Assembly (NCBI GenBank): GCA_001414345.1
Contig: LLCB01000020.1
Location: 124,001-188,000 of the forward strand
Length of the DNA: 64,000 bases
Origin: Hymenoscyphus infarciens
Taxonomy: Eukaryota; Ascomycota; Leotiomycetes; Helotiales; Helotiaceae
Direction of reading: 5' to 3'
Every line of letters begins with the position of its first letter. Position 1 is the first letter of the stretch. The position numbers and the translations under genes were made by a program. This document shows positions 38,179-47,788 of this stretch, piece by piece. The notes beneath the pieces were generated by a model that saw only the letters and a list, made by a program, of their open reading frames with translations, was not told where the DNA came from and ran no database searches.

Positions 38179-39122
38179 GGATGAAGGTGGTTCTTACTTT
38201 GTTTTTGAGAAGAGGGATGGCGTGTATTTTTTGACGCGAGGTAATGAATGGTTGCTTCATATAATAAAAGTACTTTGCTGTTTTAGTATTATCACCAAAT
38301 CTTCTATGGTCAAATCTCGAGCCATTGGTTTCTGCTTGCAACAATGCCTCACGAAACGCATATTTACCTTGAAGCATAACCAAGCGTGCCAAACCTTCTA
38401 TCGAGTACATGGCAAAAACAAAAAGATATGAAGCAAAAGATAGCAAGTTATGCAAGTACCGACAGATGAACTGGAAGACCAGATAATGGCAGAGAATGCC
38501 TTCCAGCAATCCAGAATGCAAGCGATACTTTCGATACGGCGTATTTCAGTATCCAATCATTGATCGAGACTCAGATAGTACATCGCGCCACTACTGTCTA
38601 GTAGATACTCAGCACCACCACGAGTAGCGTGACCAAATGTCAAACAACAAACTCAAAACTGGAGAAAACATTTGGAGAGAAACACAGTTGCAGAAGACGC
38701 AAATAAAAGATAAAAACTAATCATGTGATATGCCCAAAGTCTGTCAGTATAACACAGGGCGAGAGACCCCAGGAACTACATAGGGCATCTCTATAATCCA
38801 GCTCGAACATTCTATCTCTAAAAAAAACGCTTACATCAGCCCATTATAGAATGAAAAGAACTCGTACAACCTCAATTACAATTAATATATGCCCACCCCA
38901 TATTTGGTGCTGATTAACAAGCGAGGCAACTGACCAAATCCCAATCACACTTTGTACTTCCACAACAGACTTACAAAAGCACTGTAACGTTTCTCCCTGT
39001 CCAAAGTATCACGGAATAGAATATGATAGAAGGTAGGACCGATATGATTGATGGTCTATCTATGATTACAAACAAGGCTCTGCATGCCATGCAACAACGC
39101 TTCATTCCCAAGATCAGCCCAA
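38179..39122. other. Intergenic region
   Basis: Tail-to-tail region between the Zn2Cys6 pseudogene and RPT5. A 132-codon minus frame (38123-38521) overlaps the pseudogene end and has no recognisable domain; I do not call it a gene. Confidence 0.5.
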
Positions 39123-40675
39123 CTAAGAGTAATGTGAGAGCATTTCCTTTTTTTTCGATTGAACTAGCACAATCAATTAGTAAAACGCCCCAAAAGTTAA
39201 TAGGGAGAAGAGGGAACAAACCTTCAGAAATAGCATCAACATAGTGCTCGTGGCTAATCTTGTTCTTTCCCGTTCTGAGAGCAATCATACCAGCCTCAAC
39301 ACACACAGCCTTGAGCATAGCACCACCAAACTCATCAGTACTCCTCGACAACTCAGGCCAGTTAACCGCATCATCAACCGTCATCTTTCTGCTGTGGATC
39401 TTGAGAATTTGTGCGCGGGCTTCCTCGTTTGGTAACGGGAACTCGATCTTTCTATCGAGACGACCGGAACGGAGTAAAGCAGGATCCAAGACATCGACTC
39501 TGTTGGTGGCTGCCAGAACCTTGATTCTATCATCTGATGCAAAACCATCAAGTTGATTTAGAAGCTCCAACATAGTTCTCTGTACTTCTCGATCTCCGCT
39601 CTTTTCGCTATCGAAACGCTTGGTACCAACGGCATCCAACTCATCGATGAAGATGATCGCAGGCGCCTTTTCCTTGGCTAGAGCGAAGCAATCTCGAACC
39701 AACTTTGCACCATCACCAATAAACATTTGTACTAATTGTGGACCGGCAAGTTTGAGGAAGGTCGCGTCGGTTTGTGCTGCGCATGCTCGAGCAAGAAGGG
39801 TCTTTCCAGTACCGGGAGGACCGTACATCAAAGCACCTATTAATTATTAGTTTGGCACATTAGTATGAGATGAGTAGCAAGCATACCCTTTGGAGCTTTG
39901 ATTCCGATCTTCTTGAATCGCTCGGCTTCCTTCATTGGCCAGACAATCGCCTCAACCAATTCCTCAATCTGCTTATCCAAACCTCCAACATCCGAGTACT
40001 TTTCTGTTGGCTTCTCATCCACCTCCATAGCCTTTACTCTACTGTCATATTCGGCAGGTAATGTATCCAACACCAAGTATGAATCCTTGTTGACACCGAT
40101 CAAATCTCCGGGCTTCAATTGTTCGGGGTCTACAAGACCAATGAGGGGAAGGAATATGGTTTGTCTCGTTGAGGTCTTGATAACCGCGGATTTTCCAACT
40201 CGGGTAGCATCCAAATCGATATTGGCACCTTCTTCCTGTGATTCGGCGGTTGGATCGAGTTCTAGAAGCTCAACAACGTTTCCAACGAGGTATGGTAATT
40301 GTCTAGAGGTTTATTTGTCAGAATATGCATCAATTTAGTAAGAATATCTCCATACCGGTTGTTCTCAATCTTGTCCAGGTTGTCCTTGATCTTCTCACCC
40401 ATCGCCGACTTCTCGTGTGTTAGACGCTGGAACTCGCTCTTCATGATTCTAGAATCATTCTCCAACAGCCTTCTCCGCGTGAGGATATCTTGTGTGCTTA
40501 AGTTGTAGATTTCCTCATCGATGGGATCGTCTTCTTTCTCCTCGGGTTCGGCATCCTTCATTTCGGCATCACCACTCGCATCGGTGGGCTTCTTGTTCTT
40601 TTCCTTATCGCCATCTCCCTTCTTCTCCTCCTTGTTCTCGCGCTCGAGATCATCGAGATCTTCTAAAGTTGACAT
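39123..40675 (-). CDS. RPT5: 26S proteasome regulatory ATPase Rpt5 (463 aa)
   Basis: One of six AAA+ ATPases that unfold substrates and feed them to the 20S core. Four exons: 40675-40356, 40302-39887, 39836-39222, 39163-39123; introns are 53, 50 and 58 nt; total 1392 nt. Residues 1-60 are very acidic/basic and disordered; a coiled coil follows (residues ~65-110). The OB domain includes [16 protein letters not shown]. Walker A is GPPGTGKT (the intron falls just before it), Walker [12 protein letters not shown], sensor [20 protein letters not shown] with the Arg finger. [20 protein letters not shown] is a proteasomal ATPase signature, and [19 protein letters not shown] is typical for Rpt5. The short last exon ends MLSHYS where an HbYX tail such as FYA is expected (see findings). 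Confidence 0.96.
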
Positions 40676-41563
40676 TGTGTAGAGGGTGTATTGGCAGTTG
40701 TATGTTTTGAGGGTAGTTTGATTAATGCGGAGGTGAGTTGAAGGCAGTGGAAGGTTGTGATGGTGAATGTGTATTTGCTTGAGCTTTAGCTCCTCAGTCC
40801 CTCGCAGGCAGCTCAGTCTCCGTAAGCCTTGACAGGGGTGCTGTATGCTGCACGTGAGAGCTGCGCTAAACCAAATTAGTCACATTCCGCCTCGCCTTTC
40901 TACTTTACCCTCAGCCCGTCGCAGACTCCTCTTCCCTCCTTCATCTCCTTTCCAACTCTTGACGCTCGCTCGCCACCACGAAGAAGAACGTCCACTGTCG
41001 CTTTCAAAAACCCCAAAGTTGCCGGCCATCTTTCCAGTGATAGTAACCGACAACTTCTACGGCTTTCAATCCTTTCCGCGACGCCTTCACTGGTTATCTC
41101 GGTCTGCTGCGAAGTCGTCCTCTTGCGACAGGAACCTCACCTTCCACCCTGGAACCCCCCTCTCCCCCATTCAACCTTGATCCATCTCTGATCCGATACG
41201 AATATCTTTTCTCCATCTCCTCTTCATCTCGTATCCTACTTTCTACGAATCTACCATATTTGAATTCTACTCTCGTGGAATTCACCTCTCCACTTTCTTT
41301 GTCTTGGGCCTGTCTGCCTGGAACGGTCAGACGTAAGAAGGATTCATTAGCGCGCGCGCTTCACCCGACTCCTTAATACCGCCAAACTGCATTCCAAACT
41401 CTTCGTCAAACTCACGACCGAACTCCTACACAACAAATCAAGCAAGGACCCTCGCACTCGGGCTGCCGTTTCCAAGAAGCGCAGAGAAGTTCGTCGCAGA
41501 CCGAAGAAGCGTCCAACCTTCGACCCAAACGACAACATCTACGTCAATAAGGTGCAACCAAAG
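40676..41563. promoter_or_regulatory. Divergent promoter region RPT5 / TFIIB
   Basis: About 890 bp between two divergent housekeeping genes, pyrimidine-rich on the plus strand towards TFIIB, consistent with promoter and long 5' leader. The frame of TFIIB stays open upstream of its first ATG (from about 41440), but without an ATG and without similarity that I recognise. Confidence 0.5.
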
Positions 41564-42684
41564 ATGATGGATCCTCAAATGCCGCCACCACCGGCTCCCG
41601 AAAAGGAGACGGAGTGGTCGGAAAATTTAAACACAACCCTCGTGTGCAACGATTGCAAGGAATACCCTCCCAATCTCGTCGAGGAATTCTCTTCAGGTGA
41701 TATGGTTTGCGGTTCCTGTGGTCTGGTCCTCAGCGAGCGCATCGTTGATAGTCGCTCTGAGTGGCGTACTTTTGCGAACGACGACCAAGGCAACGATGAT
41801 CCATCTCGTGTCGGTGATGGCGCAAATCCTCTCCTTAACGGTTCTCAGCTTTCGACTGGTATCGCCTTTGGTGATGGCAACAAAGCCGCCCGAGACCTCA
41901 ATCGAATTCAAGGCAAGAACGCAGGTGATAAGACTACCAAGAATCTACTTGCCGCATACAAGGAAATTGGTGCTCACTGTGACGCCGTAAACATCCCCAA
42001 AAACGTATCAGATACTGCCAAACACCTTTTTAAGCTCGTTGACGATGCCAAAGCCTTCAAGGGTAAATCGACAGAGGCCATCATCGCTGGCTGTATCTTC
42101 ATCGCCTGTCGCCAGTGCGGCGTTCCCCGAACTTTCAGAGAAATCTACGCATTGACAAAGGTTTCCAAGAAGGATATTGGCAGAACTTTCAAGGCTTTGG
42201 AGAAGTTCTTCGCAGATGACAGTGCAAGCAAGCAAGCCTCAGCAGCAGAGGGTGGTAAGTTATGTAAGAATGCTATACATGTGAAATCTATTAACACACA
42301 TATAAAGGAAGTCTCCAAACTCCAGCCGCATACAAGGGTGCTCTGTCTACCAGTGCTCACGAACTTTGCGTCCGTTATTGCAGTCAACTTGGTCTCAAGG
42401 GTCAACAATTTGTCAAGGTCTCACAGGGTCTTGCAGATAAGATGTCCACCGTTGGTGATCTCGCGGGTCGTTCCCCCCTTTCGGTCGCTGCTGCATGCAT
42501 TTATATGGCTTCCCATTTACTCAACAAGCCGAAGTCGCCAAAGGATATTGCATTGGTAGCCGGTGTCAGTGATGGGACTATCAGAACCGCATACAAGTTC
42601 CTGTATGCTGAGCGTGATAGACTAATTGAGCCTTCGTGGATTGCGGATGGTAAGGGAGATATGAAGCTACTTCCAATCGGTTAA
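41564..42684 (+). CDS. SUA7: Transcription initiation factor TFIIB (355 aa)
   Basis: Bridges TBP on the TATA region and RNA polymerase II in the nucleus. Two exons: 41564-42254 and 42308-42684, intron 53 nt (GTAAGT...AAAG). I start at the first ATG (MMDPQMPPPP). The N-terminal zinc ribbon has CNDC and CGSC (residues ~29-52). The B-reader/linker follows with SEWRTFANDDQGNDDPSRVG. Two cyclin-like repeats: the first includes KSTEAIIAGCIFIACRQCGV with PRTFREIYALTKVSKKDIGR, the second AHELCVRYCSQLGL through SPLSVAAACIYMASHLL and KDIALVAGVSDGTIRTAYK. Length and domain order are normal (yeast 345 aa). Continuing in frame across the intron would produce a false 335-aa product; splicing restores the second repeat. 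Confidence 0.96.
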
Positions 42685-43251
42685 ATGGGTGATTCCATAC
42701 CGTGAAATGGATCTCTGCTTCCCTCTACCAGGGTTGGCCTTTATGTGTTGGAGCCTCGGCGCTCAAGAAACACTGGCACTTTGAACTTTGGGGTTGGCCT
42801 ATCTTGTGGTATCTGATATTTTTCGTTATTCTGTTTTTCAACTGCGTCACGGAGATCATGTCCTTGAGCAAGATCTTTGACATGGCATTTGATATTGCGG
42901 ATGAGCATGGATTGTGATAATGGCAGCTGAGACTAAGGCTTGCACACCCCAACCCGCGGAAGAAAAATAGTCACTGGAAGGTTGACTAATAAAATAGTAA
43001 TAAAAAGTTCATAAAACCAATAGTTCCCCTGTGTTATTGTGATATCATAACTTGAACTAATAAAAGTTTTGGATAAACTATTATTCACTCACTCTAGAGT
43101 TATAGCTACCAGCTAGCCGCCACTAGATTCAAGCCTACGGAGGTGACTCTTCCCCGCACAGCCACTAGAGCGGTTGTATTCCCACCTGCTACCATTCTCA
43201 TTGCAATAGGTTCTGTCTTATTCTTTTCACCAAACCATTACAACTGCAACT
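42685..43251. other. Intergenic region
   Basis: 3' flank of TFIIB and promoter of the NADAR gene. A 71-codon frame (42702-42917) is hydrophobic but short and unsupported. Confidence 0.5.
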
Positions 43252-44659
43252 ATGGCGCCAAAACTCAAGCAAAGCCTACCTTCTGAACCAATAGTTGAAG
43301 CGCCCTTGTCCACCACCACACCTTCAGACACAGCACCAGTCTTCTTCTGGCGTGAATACTCACATCCCCAGGCCCATCTCTCACGTAGGTCTTTTTATAT
43401 TTTCTTCTTTTTCTTGACTCATGGCTCCACAGCTATGTCCTTCAAATTCCTTATTAAAACACCATCAAATCCTAAATCCAACCTCAGTTCAGACAATGTA
43501 AGATCTTTGTGCGAGCTGGGTTTGAAAACTTGGAAATGAGGTTGCCTTATTTTTCTTTCATGGCCACTACAGATTCTAGACAAGTCCCAGTCGTTCTTCC
43601 CGTTGTCATTCAGCATTTGCGCTTGTCATATCTAGGTAGGAGGCGTGACATGAGGTCAAATCCAAGTCGTTCCTTCCTTCAGACGTTATGATCTCGAGCT
43701 CGTGCACCATGTGTTGAGGTGTCGGGTCAAGGTATCGGGTCTAGAAGAGGGAAGGAACGACCTGTGGTATTGACGAGGTCCGTCATCAGGTCATATTGTC
43801 AAGAAGGAAGGCGCGACCTCGACGTGATTTTGTCGAACTCGATGTCATTCCTTCCTTGATTTGCACTCAACTCAAGATTGCTCATTCCTTCAACCCTCTA
43901 CCTACCTACTCTATCACCATGACCGGGCTGTATCAGGATGAGTTGTGTTCAAGAAAGAAGGAGCGACTTATGTAGTGATCGACATCGACGTCGACTTTGA
44001 CCTGATTCTGTCTCGATGTCAACCCTCCCCTTCTCTCTTTTCTCCATGCCCTTCACAGAATATCTAAACTAACACCCCTCACAGAATGGTACTCCCTCCC
44101 CTTCAGAGTGCCCAATCATCCCACACATCCCACAACCATCTTCCACACCGCAGAACAATACATGATGTTCTCCAAAGCTCTCCTCTTCTCCGACCCCCCC
44201 ATCGCCAACAAAATCCTTAGCGCCAAAAATCCTCGTGAGCAAAAGAAATTCGGCAGAGCTGTCAAAAATTTTGACGAAGTGAAGTGGAAAGAAGCGAGAG
44301 AGGAAATTGTTGAGACGGGGTGTTTTTGGAAATTTGGCTATCAAGAGGATGGAAAAGAAAAGGGGGAAGGAGGGAAATGGGGACTTGGGAAGGAGGTGCA
44401 AGAGGATAGGGAGAGGATTAGGGGGTTGCTTTTAGGGACTGGGGAGAGGGAGTTGGTGGAGGCGAGTCCTTATGATTGGATATGGGGCGTGGGGTTTAAG
44501 GAGGCGGATGCGGAGGAGAGGAGGGAAGAATGGGGGGAGAATTTGCTGGGGGAGTGTTTGATGAGGGTTCGGGAGAGACTGAGGAAGGGAGAGGGTGATG
44601 AGGTGGTAGTTGGTGTGGAAACGGAGGTGGATGAAAGTGCTGAGGAAAGAAAGTCGTGA
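43252..44659 (+). CDS. NADAR-domain (YbiA-like) protein (235 aa)
   Basis: NADAR proteins hydrolyse N-glycosidic bonds, e.g. in riboflavin-pathway intermediates (YbiA) or ADP-ribosylated guanine; the substrate here is unknown. Two exons: 43252-43384 and 44085-44659, giving 708 nt in frame and the expected junction FFWREYSHPQAHLSQWYSLP. Domain motifs: TAEQYMMFSKALLFSD, NPREQKKFGRAVKNFD, WKEAREEIV, LLLGTGERELVEASPYDWIWGVGF and ENLLGECLMRVRERL. The Glu of TAEQ and Trp/Gly of IWGVG fit conserved NADAR positions. The C-terminus has an acidic tail. The single intron is 700 nt, more than ten times the usual size here, and is filled with GAAGGARCGAC-type motifs also found near 52.6 kb, suggesting repeat insertion. 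Two long minus-strand frames over exon 2 are shadows. Confidence 0.88.
43620..43980. repeat. GAAGGARCGAC motif array inside the NADAR intron
   Basis: Within the intron, gtcgttccttccttc (43666-43680), gaaggaacgacc (43751), gaaggaaggcgcgacctc (43803), an inverted cattccttccttg (about 43846) and gaaggagcgact (43958) recur in both orientations. The first and last also occur exactly near 52.6-53.0 kb. It is probably one diverged dispersed repeat, type unknown. Confidence 0.6.
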
Positions 44660-45088
44660 GATGTAAGAAGAATCGGCATTTTTCCTTTCTGACCTCTATT
44701 TGTAAGAACTGTGTCTGAATGGTTAGGGTAATTGAATTCAATTATCCGAAAAGGGTTAGAATTGTGCTAGGCTTTATCGCTAAGATTACCAGAGGGTGTC
44801 TCGTACAATAAGATGGAAGAGTGTTGGAGTGCAATGACCGATCTTCTTATGTTTGGCTGTTTCCACGAGGGCACTGTTGTTGGTTCAAATTATTAAGCCA
44901 GCTGTTTTGAATCTGTTCAATGCCTTTTAGAATCTTTTATTACCGAGCTAAATTATTTTCTCAGCTAGAGTATACTGATAGTTCGAAGTTGACTTGCTTT
45001 CTTCCCATTTTCCTCATCTTCCACTCATCATCCACTCATTTTCAGCCGGTTCTAAGATCTCACTGAATGTGTGATTTCCCATAGCTCA
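44660..45088. other. Intergenic region
   Basis: Tail-to-tail between the NADAR gene and MYND paralog A. Nothing recognised. Confidence 0.5.
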
Positions 45089-46147
45089 CTATTTAATCCC
45101 TTCGGGTTCCTTCCCTTTCTTCTTGCAAGTCATGTTGTGTAACTTCCAATCTGCGATCTGATGCTCCCTGCTGCAGTATCTGACAGTTTTGCACCCAGCA
45201 CACTGTTTTAAAACCACACCATTACCTGGAGGTACCCCGCAGAAAGAACACCATGAGACTTTCTCCCGGGCCTGCCATTTTTTCCAAACTCTCTCTGCGC
45301 ACTTCTTTGAGATTGGGGTGAACGTGGGGGAGTATTCCATAATATCATGCTTATCGAACCTCAGTTCCACCTCGCCGCAGTATTTGCTCACCACAGCTTT
45401 CCAATGATTCTTCGTACCCATGAAATATTGCTCTCCATATATTCCTCGACCAGCTTCCCCGTACTGCAAAGATGCCATATCCACCACAAGGACCCCATCT
45501 GGACCAAGCTTTGGGTCATCACTCGCTGGGTGTGGAAACGCCAGGACTGCGTGTGCCCTGCCTTCCTGGTCCCCGGAGCTGATGAAGTAAACTCCCTTCG
45601 AGTCGGATGTATGAACGAGTGAACATGAAAGTAACTTTGGTCCGTGAACTTTGTATTCGAAGATCCGACGGTGAGTTGGGGATACCAGGTAGGGTTCTTC
45701 CTTTCCTAGCTGGATAGAAATCTTCTGACTTTTTGCACACAATTCGAAGAAGTGATCATAGAGGTAGATGGCGAAGTAACATCCGTTGTTGCCTCGAGAA
45801 ATGTTGTAGATTAGATCACGGGTTTTCGGGGGAAGATTTTGAACTTCGGGTGAGGCCAATGGATGGATGAGGCAGGTAGCGAGTGGTGTAGAGTTTTCGG
45901 GCTCGGTGTAGGGATGGAAAATGTGAATGTTCTCTTCTTTGAGGGTAGTTGGCTTATGGGGGAGGTATCTTTTGTGCTCTTGGGGAGTGATGGCTGACCA
46001 TGCATTAGGGTCGACGAATGAGGTGTTGAGAAGGCGAGTGTTTACGAGGCGCCAATCCGAGGTGGTTCTTTCATAGTTGAGAAGGACGGTCAATGTTCTC
46101 AACGGAATTGGTTCTGGATCCATTATTAGGAATTTTTGTGGGATCAC
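45089..46147 (-). CDS. MYND-finger protein, paralog A of a local family (352 aa)
   Basis: C-terminal MYND zinc finger, residues 300-341: C300, C303, C316, C319, Y324-C325, H329, W334, H337, C341 (WCSFCG...CAGC...YCSREHQIADWKLHNMTC), a complete set of zinc ligands. MYND fingers mediate protein-protein contacts. Residues ~10-260 are a domain shared with the genes at 46880, 50038 and 55359: PEPIPLRTLTVLLNYE, DLIYNISRGNNGCYFAIYLY, KISIQLGKEEPYLV, AHAVLAFPH and VVDMASLQYGEAGRGIYGE. Cys123, His199 and Asp223 lie at positions conserved in the family. Intronless. A Met at residue 9 (MDPEPIPLR) is an equally good start and matches paralog B better. A run of ~19 Cs lies 55 bp upstream. No signal peptide; function unknown. 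Confidence 0.88.
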   Translation of the reverse strand: MIPQKFLIMDPEPIPLRTLTVLLNYERTTSDWRLVNTRLLNTSFVDPNAWSAITPQEHKRYLPHKPTTLKEENIHIFHPYTEPENSTPLATCLIHPLASPEVQNLPPKTRDLIYNISRGNNGCYFAIYLYDHFFELCAKSQKISIQLGKEEPYLVSPTHRRIFEYKVHGPKLLSCSLVHTSDSKGVYFISSGDQEGRAHAVLAFPHPASDDPKLGPDGVLVVDMASLQYGEAGRGIYGEQYFMGTKNHWKAVVSKYCGEVELRFDKHDIMEYSPTFTPISKKCAERVWKKWQAREKVSWCSFCGVPPGNGVVLKQCAGCKTVRYCSREHQIADWKLHNMTCKKKGKEPEGIK

Positions 46148-46879
46148 CGTGGATTTTTTGCTAAAGGAAATGTACTTGGAGAAGAGGAAGGTTGAAGGTA
46201 GCTCCCCCCCCCCCCCCCCCCGGAAAGCTCTGTGAGGGAAGGAGCCACCTATGGACCTTCACAAAAGCGAGGTTCGCGCGAAATAAAATTTGAACCACTT
46301 TCTAACTTTAGTTACGTAACGGGCTAAAGATAAATAGTGAACTGCTATTTATTTTGGTTCAAGGGAATCGATTCTAAAGCGTGTTGGTCGTTGCTCGCGA
46401 TCACTGACTTCAATGACCCCCCAGGGGCTGCAGGAATTCGTAACTATAGGCCTAAACGACTTTCCCTTCTTTATTTGTTCCCACACTTCTGGGAGAGCGG
46501 GCTTGCTATTAATCTAACGATCCCAATCGTTTAGGATATTTGGGTCGATTTCCCAAGTCTTGCTCGAACATTTGGGTGAGAACTTAGAAGATAGCTGGCA
46601 AGAGGTTTTTGGCTAGTCACGAATTCCTGCATTCATTGGGAGAGACAATAACTTCATGAAACTGTACACAAAGTTTTGAAGAATTTTGAAATTCATTAGA
46701 GATCAATTATCCCCTCCAAACAACGCAAAGAAATGTACCCCAGCTTCCCGCATTAAGCCTTCTTTTTGCCTTCAATTTTCATGCCTCCACACCAAACTTG
46801 TTCTTGCAAATTCGCTCGTGCAAACTCTGATCCAAACTCTGATGCTGTATGCAACAGTAAGACTACCACCAATCTGATC
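46148..46879. other. Intergenic region with C homopolymer
   Basis: It begins with the promoter of paralog A, including a run of about 19 C at 46203-46221. The remainder shows no gene and merges into the eroded 3' part of the dead paralog. Confidence 0.5.
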
Positions 46880-47788
46880 TCGATTCTGCCATTTTTCCCA
46901 TGCATTTTATGCCCGCTCCACGATATCCTGTTCCTTTAAACTATCTTTGGGGCTTCTTAATCGAAATTCGGCCGAATAATAGATTCCCATTCCGATCAGG
47001 CTTCATGTCGCAAAAGCTCTTTATCCTCTCCTACCATTGGGGCAAAGTGTTCAAGATGTACGGTTCCTCAAAGAGCCCTCGGCCAGCATCAATCCCGTAC
47101 TGCATAGAAGCCACATCAACGACGATTGAAGTATCTGTCTCTGGGTGGGGAAATGTGGGAATGAGATGACCGTTCGATCCATCCGATGCTCCTATGGACG
47201 ACGCAATTTCCTCTTCTTTCGAATGCTCAAAAAGTGGCTGTATGTTTTGGTGTCAAACTTTGAGTAGGACTTCCATTCGAAGGGGCTGACTGGTACTTCT
47301 ACCGGGTTTTCATCCGAGATAAGTTGAAGCGAAAGCTTTTGGTCATTTGGGTAAAGGCTGAAGAAGGCCTTGAATAATCGAACTGCGGCGCAACAGCGAC
47401 TAATGCTCCGCGTAGACTGGAAAATCTCATCCCGTTTCTTGTAGTTGGGGTTTTCTCTTTGATTGCAGGCTTCTGGGTGGTACTCAAAAAACGCATCCGA
47501 CTCAGCAGAGGAGGTGTTTCTTACCCGGTGCGCTTCTCTGAACTTCCGTTCGAACCGGTGGATTTCCCATTTCTGAGTAGAAAGCTTGCAATCTCTGTCT
47601 ATATCACTGTTCTTATTTAGGGATTCGATGAAATCCCACGCGTCTGCTTGTCAAAGAAGAGTCGTGAGAGATAAGTGGGCTCCCTTGAAACTGGGATCAA
47701 AAGTATTCATTTCATGTCTGAGAAGGACAATCAGAGTTCTCGATAGACTTACCTCCTTAAGCGCTTGAAGTACTTTCTTTAGTGGCAT
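46880..47788 (-). pseudogene. Dead paralog D of the MYND family
   Basis: A degenerate family member read on the minus strand. It starts MPLKKVLQALKEVSLSRTLI at 47788 and continues LLRHEMNTFDPSFKGAHLS. A TGA interrupts at 47651. EIFQSTRSISRCCAAVRLF and KLSLQL correspond to the Cys block of A and B. A TAG and a frame change occur near 47190-47240. Then GSNGHLIPTFPHPETDTSIV and VVDVASMQYGIDAGRGLF follow in a different frame, with a further TAG after LPQW at about 47027. No MYND finger can be found beyond it, so the C-terminus is lost. The Cys, His and Asp codons of the shared domain survive. Confidence 0.85.

Noticed and set aside
38123..38521. 132-codon minus-strand frame
   Set aside because: Overlaps the 3' end of the Zn2Cys6 pseudogene and carries no recognisable domain.
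42702..42917. 71-codon hydrophobic frame after TFIIB
   Set aside because: Probably 3' untranslated sequence; short, with no family signal.
44496..44741. Pro/Ser-rich minus-strand frames over the NADAR gene
   Set aside because: Antisense of the acidic, Glu/Gly-rich C-terminal coding sequence.
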